Shown: one piece after another, positions 32,324 to 40,469 of the stretch
Numbering within the stretch: the stretch's first letter is position 1
Layout: each line of letters starts with the position of its first letter
DNA from: Rhabdothermincola sp036846205
GTDB lineage: Bacteria; Actinomycetota; Acidimicrobiia; Acidimicrobiales; Acidimicrobilacustridaceae
Assembly (NCBI RefSeq): GCF_036846205.1
Contig: NZ_DAIUCK010000001.1
Location: forward strand, 1 to 64,000
Length of the DNA stretch: 64,000 nucleotides
Direction of reading: 5' to 3'
Position numbers and translations under genes: made by a program
Notes under the pieces: generated by a model
The model's input: the letters and a program-made list of their open reading frames with translations, nothing else
What the model was told of the DNA's origin: nothing
Database searches by the model: none

Positions 32324-33421
32324 TCAGGGCACGTCCATGAAGCTCGTGAAGCCGTACTTCTCGTGGGGTCCCAGAAAGAGGTATTCATGCAACCCGTACC
32401 CAACCTCGCCGGTCGACGACTCGAAGCGGGCCACGCAGTCCACGATCCCGAAGAAGCGCTCGCGGTCGGCCTCCACGTCGAGCGAGACCCCCTGCACGAC
32501 GAGAGGCCCCTGCCACATGCCATGACGCCAGTCGGCGTCGAAGCCATACCCGGTCCCGATGCCGATGTGCGCCTCGAGCAGGTGGGTGACGTGGACATCG
32601 AATGCTCCCCCTGGTGCCTGAGGGAAGGAGATGACCGCAGAGTCGACCTCCCTGGTGCCGGGCCTGATCGACAGCTCGTGCTCCGGCCGCCCCAGCCACT
32701 CCGGCTCCCGAGTCGGATCGGCCCACACTCGAACCGCCTCGTCCATGACGCGCTGGCCGTTGGCCCACTCCTGCACGATGTAGAGGATCGAGTAGTCGTC
32801 GAACTGCATGGGCGCGTAGTTCCAGAGGTTGAAGAACAGCGGCTGGTCCGCGCGGATGCCCGCCGGCTCGGGCTCACCGACCGGGCGTACTCCCCATGAA
32901 CGATCCCTGGTGCCCTTCCACCGGTCAGGGGTCACGGGGATGTCCTCCCCATCGACGTGGAGGATGCCGCTCCAGCATCCCGTCTGCGCCAGGCGCATGG
33001 TGTCGAACAGGACGCGACCGTGGAGCCTGATGTGATGGCGCGGCTCCTCGAAGGCGGGAATGGCGCCCTCCCAGACGAGATCGGCGGCGATCCCCCACTC
33101 GTTCGGTTCGAGCACGAAGCGCAGCCGGTGCAGCGGTTCGAGCACCTCGATCCTGAAGGGCCCGACCGTGGTGTCCATGCGATCGCCGAGCTCCTTCGAT
33201 GCCCGCACGACCCGGTGCTCGGTGCCCCGTCGGAGCAGGCAGAACGCATCCTGCACCGCGAGGTTGGGGTACTGACCCATCCCCATCACCATGAACAGCT
33301 CTGCGCTCGAAGCGTGGAGGTTGAAGTAGTAGCGGTCGTAGAAGTTGCGATCGCTGGTGCCCACGTAGCGGACCGGCTCGGCGATCTGGTGGATCGGGTA
33401 GTCGTCAGCGGCTGAGAGCAT
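32324..33421 (-). CDS. Unrecognised 365-residue protein (lipocalin/CrtC-like beta pattern)
   Basis: I cannot name this protein with certainty. It is 365 residues, soluble, without a signal peptide, and rich in Trp and in alternating strands (ELFMVMGMGQYPN, HHIRLHGRVLFDTM, GVRPVGEPEPAG, FDVHVTHLLEAHIG). The pattern TRDRSWGVRPVG recalls the RDRSWGxR segment of actinobacterial proteins distantly related to the hydroxyneurosporene-synthase/AttH-like lipocalin fold (DUF7064/7065-type). That assignment is tentative. A strong ribosome-binding site, AGAGGAG, lies 6 nt before the ATG at 33421, which fixes the start. The gene diverges from hupB and its stop is 221 bp from the regulator start. Confidence 0.65.
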   Translation of the reverse strand: MLSAADDYPIHQIAEPVRYVGTSDRNFYDRYYFNLHASSAELFMVMGMGQYPNLAVQDAFCLLRRGTEHRVVRASKELGDRMDTTVGPFRIEVLEPLHRLRFVLEPNEWGIAADLVWEGAIPAFEEPRHHIRLHGRVLFDTMRLAQTGCWSGILHVDGEDIPVTPDRWKGTRDRSWGVRPVGEPEPAGIRADQPLFFNLWNYAPMQFDDYSILYIVQEWANGQRVMDEAVRVWADPTREPEWLGRPEHELSIRPGTREVDSAVISFPQAPGGAFDVHVTHLLEAHIGIGTGYGFDADWRHGMWQGPLVVQGVSLDVEADRERFFGIVDCVARFESSTGEVGYGLHEYLFLGPHEKYGFTSFMDVP

Positions 33422-33655
33422 CAGGTCTCCTCTGGTGATGTCGCGTCCCCGGCGTGCAGCGGCAAGTCGACCAGGAACCGGAGCGGGGTCGCAAGGACTG
33501 CACCGGCACCGCGATGACCCCACGATCGGGCACACCCGTGTTCGACGATGTGCGATGGACAGGAAAGAATGGGCGGACGGCGGGAAGATCCCACATCCGC
33601 GCCCGCCGGGGTGCAAGGCTGGCGCCCGCCTGCAACACAGCACGACGGAGGTCCA

Positions 33656-34039
33656 ATGAATCGCAGGGAACTCGTGCTCGCACTCGCCGAGCGCAACGAC
33701 ACCGACCGCAAGACCGCAGAGGCGTTCCTCGCTTCCTTCGTCGATGTGGTCACCGAGACGGTCGCGACCGGCGAGCCGGTCTCCATCCCGGGCTTCGCGA
33801 AGTTCGCTCGGGTCGACCGTCCCGCCCGCATGGGTCGCAACCCCGCGACCGGCGAGACGATCCGCATCAAGGCCTCCCGCAAAGCGCGGATCACGCCTCT
33901 GAAGGCCTTCAAGGACGCCGTCAACACCGGCAAGGTGGCGAAGAAGGCGACCAAGAAGGCACCGGCGAAGCGGGCGGCGGCGAAGCGGGCTCCCGCCAAG
34001 AAGGCTCCCGCCAAGAAGGCCGCAGCCCGCCGCCGCTGA
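33656..34039 (+). CDS. hupB: Histone-like DNA-binding protein HU with Lys/Ala tail
   Basis: A 127-residue nucleoid protein. Residues 1-90 are a canonical HU fold (MNRRELVLALAER, VSIPGFAKF, and the DNA-binding arm GRNPATGETIRIKASRK). The last 37 residues are a Lys/Ala/Pro repeat tail (KKATKKAPAKRAAAKRAPAKK type), as in mycobacterial HupB, which strengthens DNA binding and compaction. GGAGGT lies 4 nt before the ATG, one of the best ribosome-binding sites in the window and consistent with high expression. A 14-bp hairpin follows at 34105. It is transcribed alone, diverging from the gene at 33421. Confidence 0.95.
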   Translation: MNRRELVLALAERNDTDRKTAEAFLASFVDVVTETVATGEPVSIPGFAKFARVDRPARMGRNPATGETIRIKASRKARITPLKAFKDAVNTGKVAKKATKKAPAKRAAAKRAPAKKAPAKKAAARRR

Positions 34040-34104
34040 CCAGGCCGGCGGAGGGCCGCCTCCCGTAGCGCTCGGAACGGCCCGCCCGCACAGCCACCCG
34101 TCAT

Positions 34105-34139
34105 CCTTGCCGGCTGCACACCGGTTGCAGCCGGCAAGG
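34105..34139 (+). terminator. Strong intrinsic terminator hairpin of hupB
   Basis: A perfect 14-bp stem, CCTTGCCGGCTGCA paired with TGCAGCCGGCAAGG, around the 7-nt loop CACCGGT, 65 nt after the hupB stop. No T tract follows, which is usual for actinobacterial stem-loop terminators. It separates hupB from the phosphotransferase gene that starts 42 nt later. Confidence 0.75.
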
Positions 34140-34180
34140 GCGACGATCGCCGCGGCATACTGGCCGCGAGCGAAGGGGGC

Positions 34181-35197
34181 ATGCGGCGCATGGGTACGCA
34201 GCGCACGCCGTGGTTGGCATCGTCCGCCGAGGAGCTGCTCGCCGGCGCGACGCAGCGCACCCCTCTCGATCCGAGCGACGGCAAATCCGGGTCGCGCTTC
34301 GAGCGGGTGGTGATCGGCGGCCAGCCCTACTTCGTGAAGTCGCTCTCCTATGAGCGCGACTGGATCATGCGGGTCACCGGTGATCGCGACCACCGCCCGT
34401 TGCTCGTCTGGCGGCACGGGATCATGGCCGCGGCCCCCGCGTGCATCGACCACACCGTGGTGGGCATGGCGATCGACAGCGAAGGCGAGGCGTGCGAGCT
34501 CACGGTCCTCATGCACGACGTCGGTCCGTGGCTGGTACCGGAGGGCGACGGTCCAGTGGCGCTCGCCCAGCACCTCGGGTTCCTCGATCACCTCGCCGAG
34601 CTCTCGGCGACCTTCTGGGGCTGGCAGGACCACATCGGGCTGACACCGCTGGAGCACCGATTCCGGTTCTTCGCACCGGACAACATCGCCCCTGAACTGG
34701 CACGACCCGAGGTCCCGGTCCCGTTGCGGATCGCTGCGCAGGGATGGGAGCAGCTCCCTCGACGGGCGCCGGAGCTCCACGAGCTGGTGCGAGCGATCCA
34801 CGACGATACCGGGCCACTCGCCGCGGCCTTGCGGCAGACGCCCTCGACCTTCCTGCACGGGGACTGGAAGATGGGCAACCTCGGTACGCATCCTGACGGC
34901 CGGACGATCCTGCTGGACTGGGCCTACCCGGGCTCGGGCCCGGCCTGCTACGACCTCGCCTGGTACCTGGCGCTCAACCGGGCGCGTCTTCCTCAACCCA
35001 AGGAAGACGCGATCAGCGTCTTCCAGGACGCGCTCGAGCGGCAGGGCATCGAGACGGCGGGATGGTTCGACGCGCAGCTCGAGCTGAGCCTCCTGGCCAT
35101 CATGGCGACGTTCGCATGGGAGAAGGCCGTCGGAGAGGAAGCCGAGCTGCGTTGGTGGGAGGCGGCCGCCCGCCGGGGTGCCCGGTGGCTGCGGTGA
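34181..35197 (+). CDS. Aminoglycoside phosphotransferase-family kinase
   Basis: A 338-residue protein of the APH/choline-kinase superfamily. The catalytic loop is FLHGDWKMGNLG (Asp and Asn of the HGDxxxxN motif) and the metal motif is ILLDWAYPGSGP (Asp of the DFG-equivalent). The N-terminal lobe has FVKSLSYERDWIM with a candidate ATP Lys. Family members phosphorylate many small molecules, so the substrate is unknown and antibiotic resistance should not be assumed. AAGGGGG lies just before ATG 34181; ATG 34190 is an alternative. Its stop overlaps the GTG of the following methyltransferase gene by 4 nt (GTGA). Confidence 0.8.
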   Translation: MRRMGTQRTPWLASSAEELLAGATQRTPLDPSDGKSGSRFERVVIGGQPYFVKSLSYERDWIMRVTGDRDHRPLLVWRHGIMAAAPACIDHTVVGMAIDSEGEACELTVLMHDVGPWLVPEGDGPVALAQHLGFLDHLAELSATFWGWQDHIGLTPLEHRFRFFAPDNIAPELARPEVPVPLRIAAQGWEQLPRRAPELHELVRAIHDDTGPLAAALRQTPSTFLHGDWKMGNLGTHPDGRTILLDWAYPGSGPACYDLAWYLALNRARLPQPKEDAISVFQDALERQGIETAGWFDAQLELSLLAIMATFAWEKAVGEEAELRWWEAAARRGARWLR

Positions 35198-35986
35198 CCG
35201 GGTCGGGTCTCCGCCCCGATCACCACGGGAGCGTCGCGGCCCGGGCAGGGTCGGAAGGCGCCTCGCTCGTCTATCACCCACTCGCCGAGTCCCTCGTGGC
35301 CCGATGCCCCGACCTGCTCGTCGACCGCCTGGTCGCCGATGTGGGCACCGATACCGGCGCGTGCACCGACGTGCTCCTCGGGAGCGAGGGTGATCGCGAC
35401 CGACTTCAGCGAAGACATGCTCCGCATCGCGCTGAGCCGGCGGCCGCCCACGGCCGTTGCCGACATGCGAGCGCTGCCCATCCGCTCACAGGCCCTCGAC
35501 GCGGTGTTCGCGGCCTTTGTGCTCAACCACCTCGACAACTCACACGCGGGCCTCGTCGAGCTGCGACGGGCCGTTGGGCCGGGCGGTGCGGTGCTGGCCG
35601 ATGTGTTCTCCTCGCGATCGCGCCACGAAGCGAGGGATGCCATCGACGCCGTCGCGATGGCGGCGGGATGGGAGCCTCCCCGCTGGTACGTGGCTCTCAA
35701 GGAATCCGCAGCTCCCCTGCTCGGCTCCGCCGGTCGCATGGTGCAGGCCGCGCGGGATGCCGGCCTCGACGTGCTTCGGGTTGAGGAGACCGAGGTCGAC
35801 ATCGGTCAAGAGCCGGAGCAATTGGTCGCCTACCGCCTCGGCCAGGCACATCTCGCAGCCTTCGTCGCCGGGCTCCCACGCTCCTCCAGACATCGTCTGG
35901 TGTGGAAGGCCACCGCCGCCGCGACAGAAGTCATGTCGCCGTACCGCCCCTTGGTGGTGTTCCTGGTCGCCCGAGCACCGCGATGA
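35194..35986 (+). pseudogene. SAM-dependent methyltransferase with a one-base frameshift
   Basis: The region reads as one class I methyltransferase split between two frames. From the GTG at 35194 (overlapping the preceding stop) frame one gives the start of the SAM site, RLVADVGTDTGACTDVLLG. The rest of the protein is in the next frame from about 35380: GARVIATDFSEDMLRIA, then MRALPIRSQALDAVFAAFVLNHLD and VGPGGAVLADVF. The two join at a GGG run (35380-35382); removing one G restores DVLLGARVIATD. The interval is 793 nt, that is 264 codons plus one base. This could be a real lesion, a sequencing error, or less likely programmed frameshifting. Coupling to the phosphotransferase is retained. Confidence 0.8.
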
Positions 35987-36001
35987 GCGCGAGGAGCACC
36001 C

Positions 36002-36060
36002 AGGTGCCTCGAGGGCCGGGACCCCACGGAACCCGACTCTCTCGCCTCGGCGAGGCACCT
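36002..36060. repeat. Inverted repeat after the methyltransferase
   Basis: AGGTGCCTCG (36002-36011) and CGAGGCACCT (36051-36060) are perfect 10-bp inverted arms around a 39-nt GC-rich loop. The element begins 15 nt after the methyltransferase stop and ends about 40 nt before the promoter of the next gene, so a transcription terminator is the simplest reading. Confidence 0.45.
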
Positions 36061-36098
36061 ACCCGGTGCGGAATCCACAGAACACCCCCACCATCACC

Positions 36099-36104
36099 TA
36101 GTGT
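36099..36104 (+). promoter_or_regulatory. Possible -10 box before the enoyl-CoA hydratase gene
   Basis: TAGTGT lies 30 nt before the ATG at 36135. This predicts a short leader of about 23 nt that contains GAGG 6 nt upstream of the ATG. No clear -35 box is seen. Confidence 0.35.
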
Positions 36105-36134
36105 CCGCGGCGACCGCGCGACCCGAGGCTGACG

Positions 36135-36959
36135 ATGACCACACCGAACCTCTCCGGAGCTGGCTACGACACGTTTCGCACGCTGCGCTTCGAGCGCCCC
36201 GCCGATGGGATCCTGCGGGTCGTCCTCGATGCCCCCAACCTCAACGCAGTCGGCCCCGCCATGCATCGGGAGCTCGCCGACGTCTGGATCACCGTGGATC
36301 GCGATCCCGACACCAGGGTCGTGCTCGTCGAGGGTGCCGGACGAGCTTTCTCCGCTGGAGGGAGCTTCGATCTCGTCGAGTCGTTGCTCGAGGACTACGC
36401 GGCGCGGACTCGGGTCCTGCGCGAGGCTCGGGACATCGTGTTCAACGTGATCAACTGCTCGAAACCGATCGTCTCGGCGATCCACGGGCCCGCGGTCGGT
36501 GCGGGCCTCGTTGTGGCGTTGCTCGCCGACATCAGCGTGGCCGCCCGCACCGCCAGGATCATCGACGGGCACACCCGGCTGGGCGTTGCCGCCGGTGATC
36601 ACGCCGCGATCTGCTGGCCGCTCCTGTGCGGCATGGCGAAGGCGAAGTACCACCTCCTGACGTGTGAACCGCTGACCGGTGAAGAGGCCGAACGCATCGG
36701 GTTGGTGTCGCTGTGCGTCGACGACGAGAAGCTCCACGATCGGGCGATCGAGATCGCGACCTCGCTGGCTCTCGGTGCGCAGAGCGCGATCCGTTGGACG
36801 AAGCACACGCTGAATCACTGGTACCGGATGCTCGGCCCGGTCTTCGACGCATCACTCGCCTACGAGTTCTACGGCTTCGCCGGCCCCGACGCCGCTGAAG
36901 GCCTCGCGGCTCATCGTGAGAAGCGGGCCCCGCGGTTCACGGGACCCACCAGCGAATGA
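36135..36959 (+). CDS. Enoyl-CoA hydratase/isomerase family protein
   Basis: A 274-residue crotonase-fold protein. The two oxyanion-hole segments are visible: EGAGRAFSAGGSFDLV and SAIHGPAVGAGLVVALLADIS. The hydrophobic core ARIIDGHTRLGVAAGDHAAICWPLL follows; this differs at the positions that usually carry the second catalytic Glu, having GDH, so hydratase, isomerase or thioesterase activity cannot be chosen. It probably acts on a CoA ester in fatty-acid or side-chain degradation. GAGG precedes the ATG by 6 nt. The stop lies 3 nt from the end of the mrp operon on the other strand. Confidence 0.85.
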   Translation: MTTPNLSGAGYDTFRTLRFERPADGILRVVLDAPNLNAVGPAMHRELADVWITVDRDPDTRVVLVEGAGRAFSAGGSFDLVESLLEDYAARTRVLREARDIVFNVINCSKPIVSAIHGPAVGAGLVVALLADISVAARTARIIDGHTRLGVAAGDHAAICWPLLCGMAKAKYHLLTCEPLTGEEAERIGLVSLCVDDEKLHDRAIEIATSLALGAQSAIRWTKHTLNHWYRMLGPVFDASLAYEFYGFAGPDAAEGLAAHREKRAPRFTGPTSE

Positions 36960-36962
36960 CGA

Positions 36963-37322
36963 TCAGTCACCCCCCGAGCGGGGCAGACGCTGTTCCCGTC
37001 GTTCGAACTCGGCCAGCTCGTCGACGACCATCTGGCGTGAGCGCGTCCCAGGTGTGTGGTACGCGGCCCGGCCGACCATGTGGACGCCGACGGGCGCGGT
37101 GAGGAACTGCAGCGCGACGACGAGCAGGAGCCGGGCAGCGTCAGAGAGATCGGACGCGACCAGCGCCGCGCCACCGGCAACGAGCACCAGGCCGAGGGTC
37201 GCGGGCTTCGTAGCCGCGTGCATCCGGGAGAACAGGTCACCGAACCGCACGACGCCGATCGCCGCGATCAGGGCGAGCACCGAGCCGAGCACCATCGCTG
37301 CACCGGCCACGATCTCGATCAT
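36963..37322 (-). CDS. mrpG: Na+/H+ antiporter subunit G
   Basis: A 119-residue subunit with three membrane segments; the family core is IGVVRFGDLFSRMHAATKPATLG, cited here as VVRFGDLFSRMHAATK, which is the diagnostic MnhG/PhaG motif. It is the last gene of the seven-gene mrp operon and starts 1 nt after the mrpF stop. The charged C-terminal tail of about 35 residues is cytoplasmic. It is an essential small subunit of the Mrp Na+/H+ exchanger but does not itself carry the quinone-pump-like channel. Confidence 0.93.
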   Translation of the reverse strand: MIEIVAGAAMVLGSVLALIAAIGVVRFGDLFSRMHAATKPATLGLVLVAGGAALVASDLSDAARLLLVVALQFLTAPVGVHMVGRAAYHTPGTRSRQMVVDELAEFERREQRLPRSGGD

Positions 37323-37323
37323 C

Positions 37324-37584
37324 TCAGGCTCCTCGCCGTTCGATGAATCGTGCCACCGTGGTCGTGCCCAGGAAGCCGAGCACCGCGACGACCAGCATCA
37401 CCGAGAGGAACGCGCCCGAATTCGTGCGAGCTGCTTCGACGGCCAAGCCGAGCACCAGGATGGTGATCAGCAGGTCCGTCGCGACGATGCGGTCCGCGAG
37501 GCTGGGGCCGCGCACCAGCCGTACGACGGCCAGCGAGGCCGCCAGCACGAGCAGCCCGAATGAGATGTTTGCCGCCAACGTCAT
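37324..37584 (-). CDS. mrpF: Na+/H+ antiporter subunit F
   Basis: An 86-residue membrane subunit with three hydrophobic helices and the MnhF core RLVRGPSLADRIVATDLL, whose Asp-Arg and Asp residues are conserved in the family. The ATG overlaps the mrpE stop by 4 nt. Mrp F subunits have also been linked to bile-acid efflux in other bacteria, but here the full operon context supports the cation/proton antiporter. Confidence 0.93.
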   Translation of the reverse strand: MTLAANISFGLLVLAASLAVVRLVRGPSLADRIVATDLLITILVLGLAVEAARTNSGAFLSVMLVVAVLGFLGTTTVARFIERRGA

Positions 37585-38102
37585 CGCTCCTCTCCCACGG
37601 CTCGTCTGACCAGGTGCTCGAATCGCTGCACACGCGCCCGCACGTCGATCGTCTCCCGAGCGGTCAACGCGTGGACGAACAGCGTGGCCGACGGCTCGTC
37701 TACATCGACGGTGAGCGTTCCGGGCGTGAGGCTCGTGATGTTCGCGACGATGAACAGCACCACCGAGGACCTGGTGCGCAGTGGAACGGCCACGACGCCC
37801 TGGTACGCGGGACCGGGCCGGAGAACGAGGAGCGCGACCTCCAGCGTGGAGACGATCAGTGCCCAGGCGAATGCCGCGGCCAGCCTGGCCGTCGCCAGCG
37901 GACGGATGTGGACCGGCGCCGGTCTGCTCCCGAGCGGAAAGGCGATCAGCAGGCCCGCTGCGGCCAGAACCCCCGACAGCAGGTTCGCGAGACTGACCTC
38001 ACCCCAGAGTGCGAGCCAGACGACGACCAGCCACACCATGACGCCAGCCGGCCCCAGCCACGTCGGTGTCCGCCTGGGACCACCCCCTGCCGAGGGCCTC
38101 AT
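37581..38102 (-). CDS. mrpE: Na+/H+ antiporter subunit E
   Basis: A 173-residue subunit with two N-terminal membrane helices, then a cytoplasmic domain containing NITSLTPGTLTVDV, the signature of MnhE/PhaE. About 20 Arg/Pro/Gly-rich residues precede the first helix and could be trimmed if a later start is used; ATG 38102 is kept because it overlaps the mrpD stop by 4 nt (ATGA). Confidence 0.92.
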   Translation of the reverse strand: MRPSAGGGPRRTPTWLGPAGVMVWLVVVWLALWGEVSLANLLSGVLAAAGLLIAFPLGSRPAPVHIRPLATARLAAAFAWALIVSTLEVALLVLRPGPAYQGVVAVPLRTRSSVVLFIVANITSLTPGTLTVDVDEPSATLFVHALTARETIDVRARVQRFEHLVRRAVGEER

Positions 38103-39574
38103 CGCTCCATCACCACCGTCACGTAGCCGTCAGGATCGAGCAGCTGCGCTCCGGCGCGGACGCTGAGGTCCCACAGGGGCCCGGCGCACAGCGCGATCAG
38201 CAGGGTGACCGCGACCAGCCCTGCGCTCGACACGTACAGCAGCCGTGGCACCGGCCCACCGTCGGTGGCCTCAGGGTGGTCGGGCACGCCCCAGAAGACA
38301 CCGCTCCAGATCTTCACCATCGAGAACAGCGTGAACACGCTGACGACGAGGCTCACGGCGACGATCGCCCACGAATGGGCGTCGAAGCCTGCCTCGACGA
38401 GGGCCAGCTTGCCCACGAAGCCGGAGAACGGCGGCAGCCCGGCCAGGCTGAGTGCCGCCAGGCCGAAGAGAGCGGCGATCAGCGGGGCCTTGTGGACCAT
38501 GCCACCCACCCGGTCGAGAGCCGTGGTGCCGGTGCGCTGCTCGATCAGCCCGCCCACGAGGAACAGGCTGGTCTTCACCGGGATCTGGTGCAGCATGAAC
38601 AGCACGGTTGCCGCCGCGCCGGCGACCGTGAACAGCGCGAAGCCGAAGATCATGTAGCCGATCTGGCTGACGATGTGGAAGCTGAGGATGCGCTTCATGT
38701 CGTTCTGTGCGATGGCACCCAGCACCCCGACGATCATCGTCGCCGCCGCGATGGCCAGCAGCACCCAGGTCGGCGTCTGGCCCGGGAAGAGCAGCGTCTG
38801 CGTGCGGACGATCGCGTACACGCCGACCTTCGTGAGCAGACCGGCGAAGATGGCGGTGACGGAGGTCCGTGCAGTCGGATACGAGTCCGGCAGCCAGAAG
38901 AACAGGGGAAAAATCGCCGCTTTGATGCCGAACACGAGGAGGGTGAGCAGGGACAGCGCCGTGCGCACCCCGTCGGGCACCTGTGCCATGCGGTTCGCCA
39001 ACTCGGCCAGGTTGACGGTGCCGGTCGCCGCGTAGGCGAACCCGATGGCGGCGACGAACAGGGACGACGCGAGCAGGTTGATGACCACATACGTCATGCC
39101 CGTGCGGACCTGTTCCCGCCTACCGCCGAGCGTGATCAGTACGTAGCTGGAGACCAGCATGATCTCGAAGGCGACGAAGAGATTGAACAGATCGCCGGTT
39201 ACGAAGGCCAGAGCGACCCCCGCCGTGAGCACCAGGTAGACGGGGTGGAACACCGGTGTGTCGTCGTCGGTGGCCGGGTGGCCGATGGCGAAGAGCAGGA
39301 CGGCGAGGATCGTGACGAGGCCGATCACCAGCATCAGGGCGCTGAAGAGGTCGGCGACCAGCGTGATGCCGATCGGCGCAGGCCATCCGCCCACGTCGAT
39401 CGCGCCCGCACCGTCACGCTCCACCCGGGCGAGGAGCAACGACGCGGCACCCAGCGCGGCCACGACCGCGAGCACGGTCACCATCCGCTGGGCAGTGATG
39501 GAGCGCCACGCGAGCAAGGCGATCGCGGCCCCCACCAGCGGGATCACGACGGGCAGCGTGAGCGCCGCGGTCAT
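38099..39574 (-). CDS. mrpD: Na+/H+ antiporter subunit D
   Basis: A 491-residue, about 14-helix protein homologous to respiratory complex I proton-pumping subunits (NuoL/M/N). Recognisable segments are VAFEIMLVSSYVL (conserved Glu), the TM7 region FGIKAAIFPLFFWLPDSYPTA with its Lys, FAGLLTKVGVYAIVR with its Lys, and NDMKRILSFHIVSQIGYM. These are the charged residues that line the ion path. It forms, with MrpA, the core of the antiporter. Start and stop each overlap neighbouring genes by 4 nt. Confidence 0.94.
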   Translation of the reverse strand: MTAALTLPVVIPLVGAAIALLAWRSITAQRMVTVLAVVAALGAASLLLARVERDGAGAIDVGGWPAPIGITLVADLFSALMLVIGLVTILAVLLFAIGHPATDDDTPVFHPVYLVLTAGVALAFVTGDLFNLFVAFEIMLVSSYVLITLGGRREQVRTGMTYVVINLLASSLFVAAIGFAYAATGTVNLAELANRMAQVPDGVRTALSLLTLLVFGIKAAIFPLFFWLPDSYPTARTSVTAIFAGLLTKVGVYAIVRTQTLLFPGQTPTWVLLAIAAATMIVGVLGAIAQNDMKRILSFHIVSQIGYMIFGFALFTVAGAAATVLFMLHQIPVKTSLFLVGGLIEQRTGTTALDRVGGMVHKAPLIAALFGLAALSLAGLPPFSGFVGKLALVEAGFDAHSWAIVAVSLVVSVFTLFSMVKIWSGVFWGVPDHPEATDGGPVPRLLYVSSAGLVAVTLLIALCAGPLWDLSVRAGAQLLDPDGYVTVVMER

Positions 39575-40023
39575 CGCCCTGTCTCCCGACTCGGCGCGCC
39601 CGAGTCGGTCTGCTGATCGGTGACCGCCTGATCCTCGTCTCCGTGGGCATGGTCGTGCCGGTGACGCTCGTCTGCCGCCAGCCGTGCGATCCGGCGATCC
39701 TCAACGTCGTCTTCGACCTCGTCGTCGCCGGTGAGCTTCCAGCTCCGGTAGGCGAGAGCCAGCACGAACACGGTCATGCCGAAGCTGATGACGACCGCGG
39801 TCAGAGCGAGTGCCTGCGGGAGCGGGTCTGACATCTCGGCTTCATCGGTGGTTCCGATGAGGGCCGGCGCGCCGGGCGGCCCACCCGCCTCCAGCAGCAG
39901 CAGGTTCGCGGCGTGCGCCATCAACGCCAATCCGAGCACGATGCGCGTGAGCGCCCGCTGCAACAGCAGATAGGTCCCCGCGCCGAAGAGCACGGCGATG
40001 GTGGCCGCCATGATGACGCTCAC
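39571..40023 (-). CDS. mrpC: Na+/H+ antiporter subunit C, with extended His/acidic tail
   Basis: A 150-residue subunit homologous to NuoK. The three membrane helices occupy residues 1-110 (GLALMAHAANLLLLEAGG, LALTAVVISFGMTVFVLALAY). After the third helix comes a hydrophilic tail of about 45 residues rich in Asp, Glu, Arg and His (DDEVEDDVEDRR, then RHRHDHAHGDED), longer and more charged than the usual MrpC ending. The His cluster could bind metal, but this is speculation. The start overlaps the mrpB stop by 4 nt. Confidence 0.92.
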   Translation of the reverse strand: MSVIMAATIAVLFGAGTYLLLQRALTRIVLGLALMAHAANLLLLEAGGPPGAPALIGTTDEAEMSDPLPQALALTAVVISFGMTVFVLALAYRSWKLTGDDEVEDDVEDRRIARLAADERHRHDHAHGDEDQAVTDQQTDSGAPSRETGR

Positions 40024-40469
40024 CCCACGACCTCCCGGTCAGACCCGTCGGTGTCGGGTTCACCGAGTGCCCGGAGCATCAGCAGGACCAACCCGACGAC
40101 CACCAGGTACACACCGGCGTCGAAGACGAGCGAGCTGCTCAGATGGACCGAACCGACGACCGGGAGGTCGACCGTCGCCTTCGCCGATCGGAGGAGCTGG
40201 TCGCCCATGGCGAGGGGCACCAGCGCAGTCGCTGCGCCCAGGAGCAGACCGGCGCCGATGATCGCGAACGGATGGAAGCGGGCGGCCTGCTGGACCTCGT
40301 CGATCCCGCCGGCCAGGAAGCGCAATCCGAGCGCGGCACCCGCAACGAGCCCGCCCACAAACCCGCCTCCCGGCTGGTTGTGCCCGGCGAACAGCAGGAA
40401 GAGCGAGATGAGCACCAGCGTGTGGAACTCGGCTCTCACGCACCGATCGAGGATCACGCTGCGCTTCAC
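40020..40469 (-). CDS. mrpB: Na+/H+ antiporter subunit B
   Basis: A 149-residue MnhB-domain subunit with four membrane helices and the family motif LFAGHNQPGGGFVGGLVAGAAL, cited as GHNQPGGGFVGGLV. It corresponds to the separate MrpB protein; the MbhD/MbhE-like part is fused to MrpA. The ATG overlaps the mrpA stop by 4 nt. Confidence 0.94.
   Translation of the reverse strand: MKRSVILDRCVRAEFHTLVLISLFLLFAGHNQPGGGFVGGLVAGAALGLRFLAGGIDEVQQAARFHPFAIIGAGLLLGAATALVPLAMGDQLLRSAKATVDLPVVGSVHLSSSLVFDAGVYLVVVGLVLLMLRALGEPDTDGSDREVVG

Noticed and set aside
35062..35784. A long open frame across the phosphotransferase end and methyltransferase region read as an independent gene
   Set aside because: Past about 35385 it becomes Arg/Pro-rich and loses family resemblance; the real reading is in the next frame.
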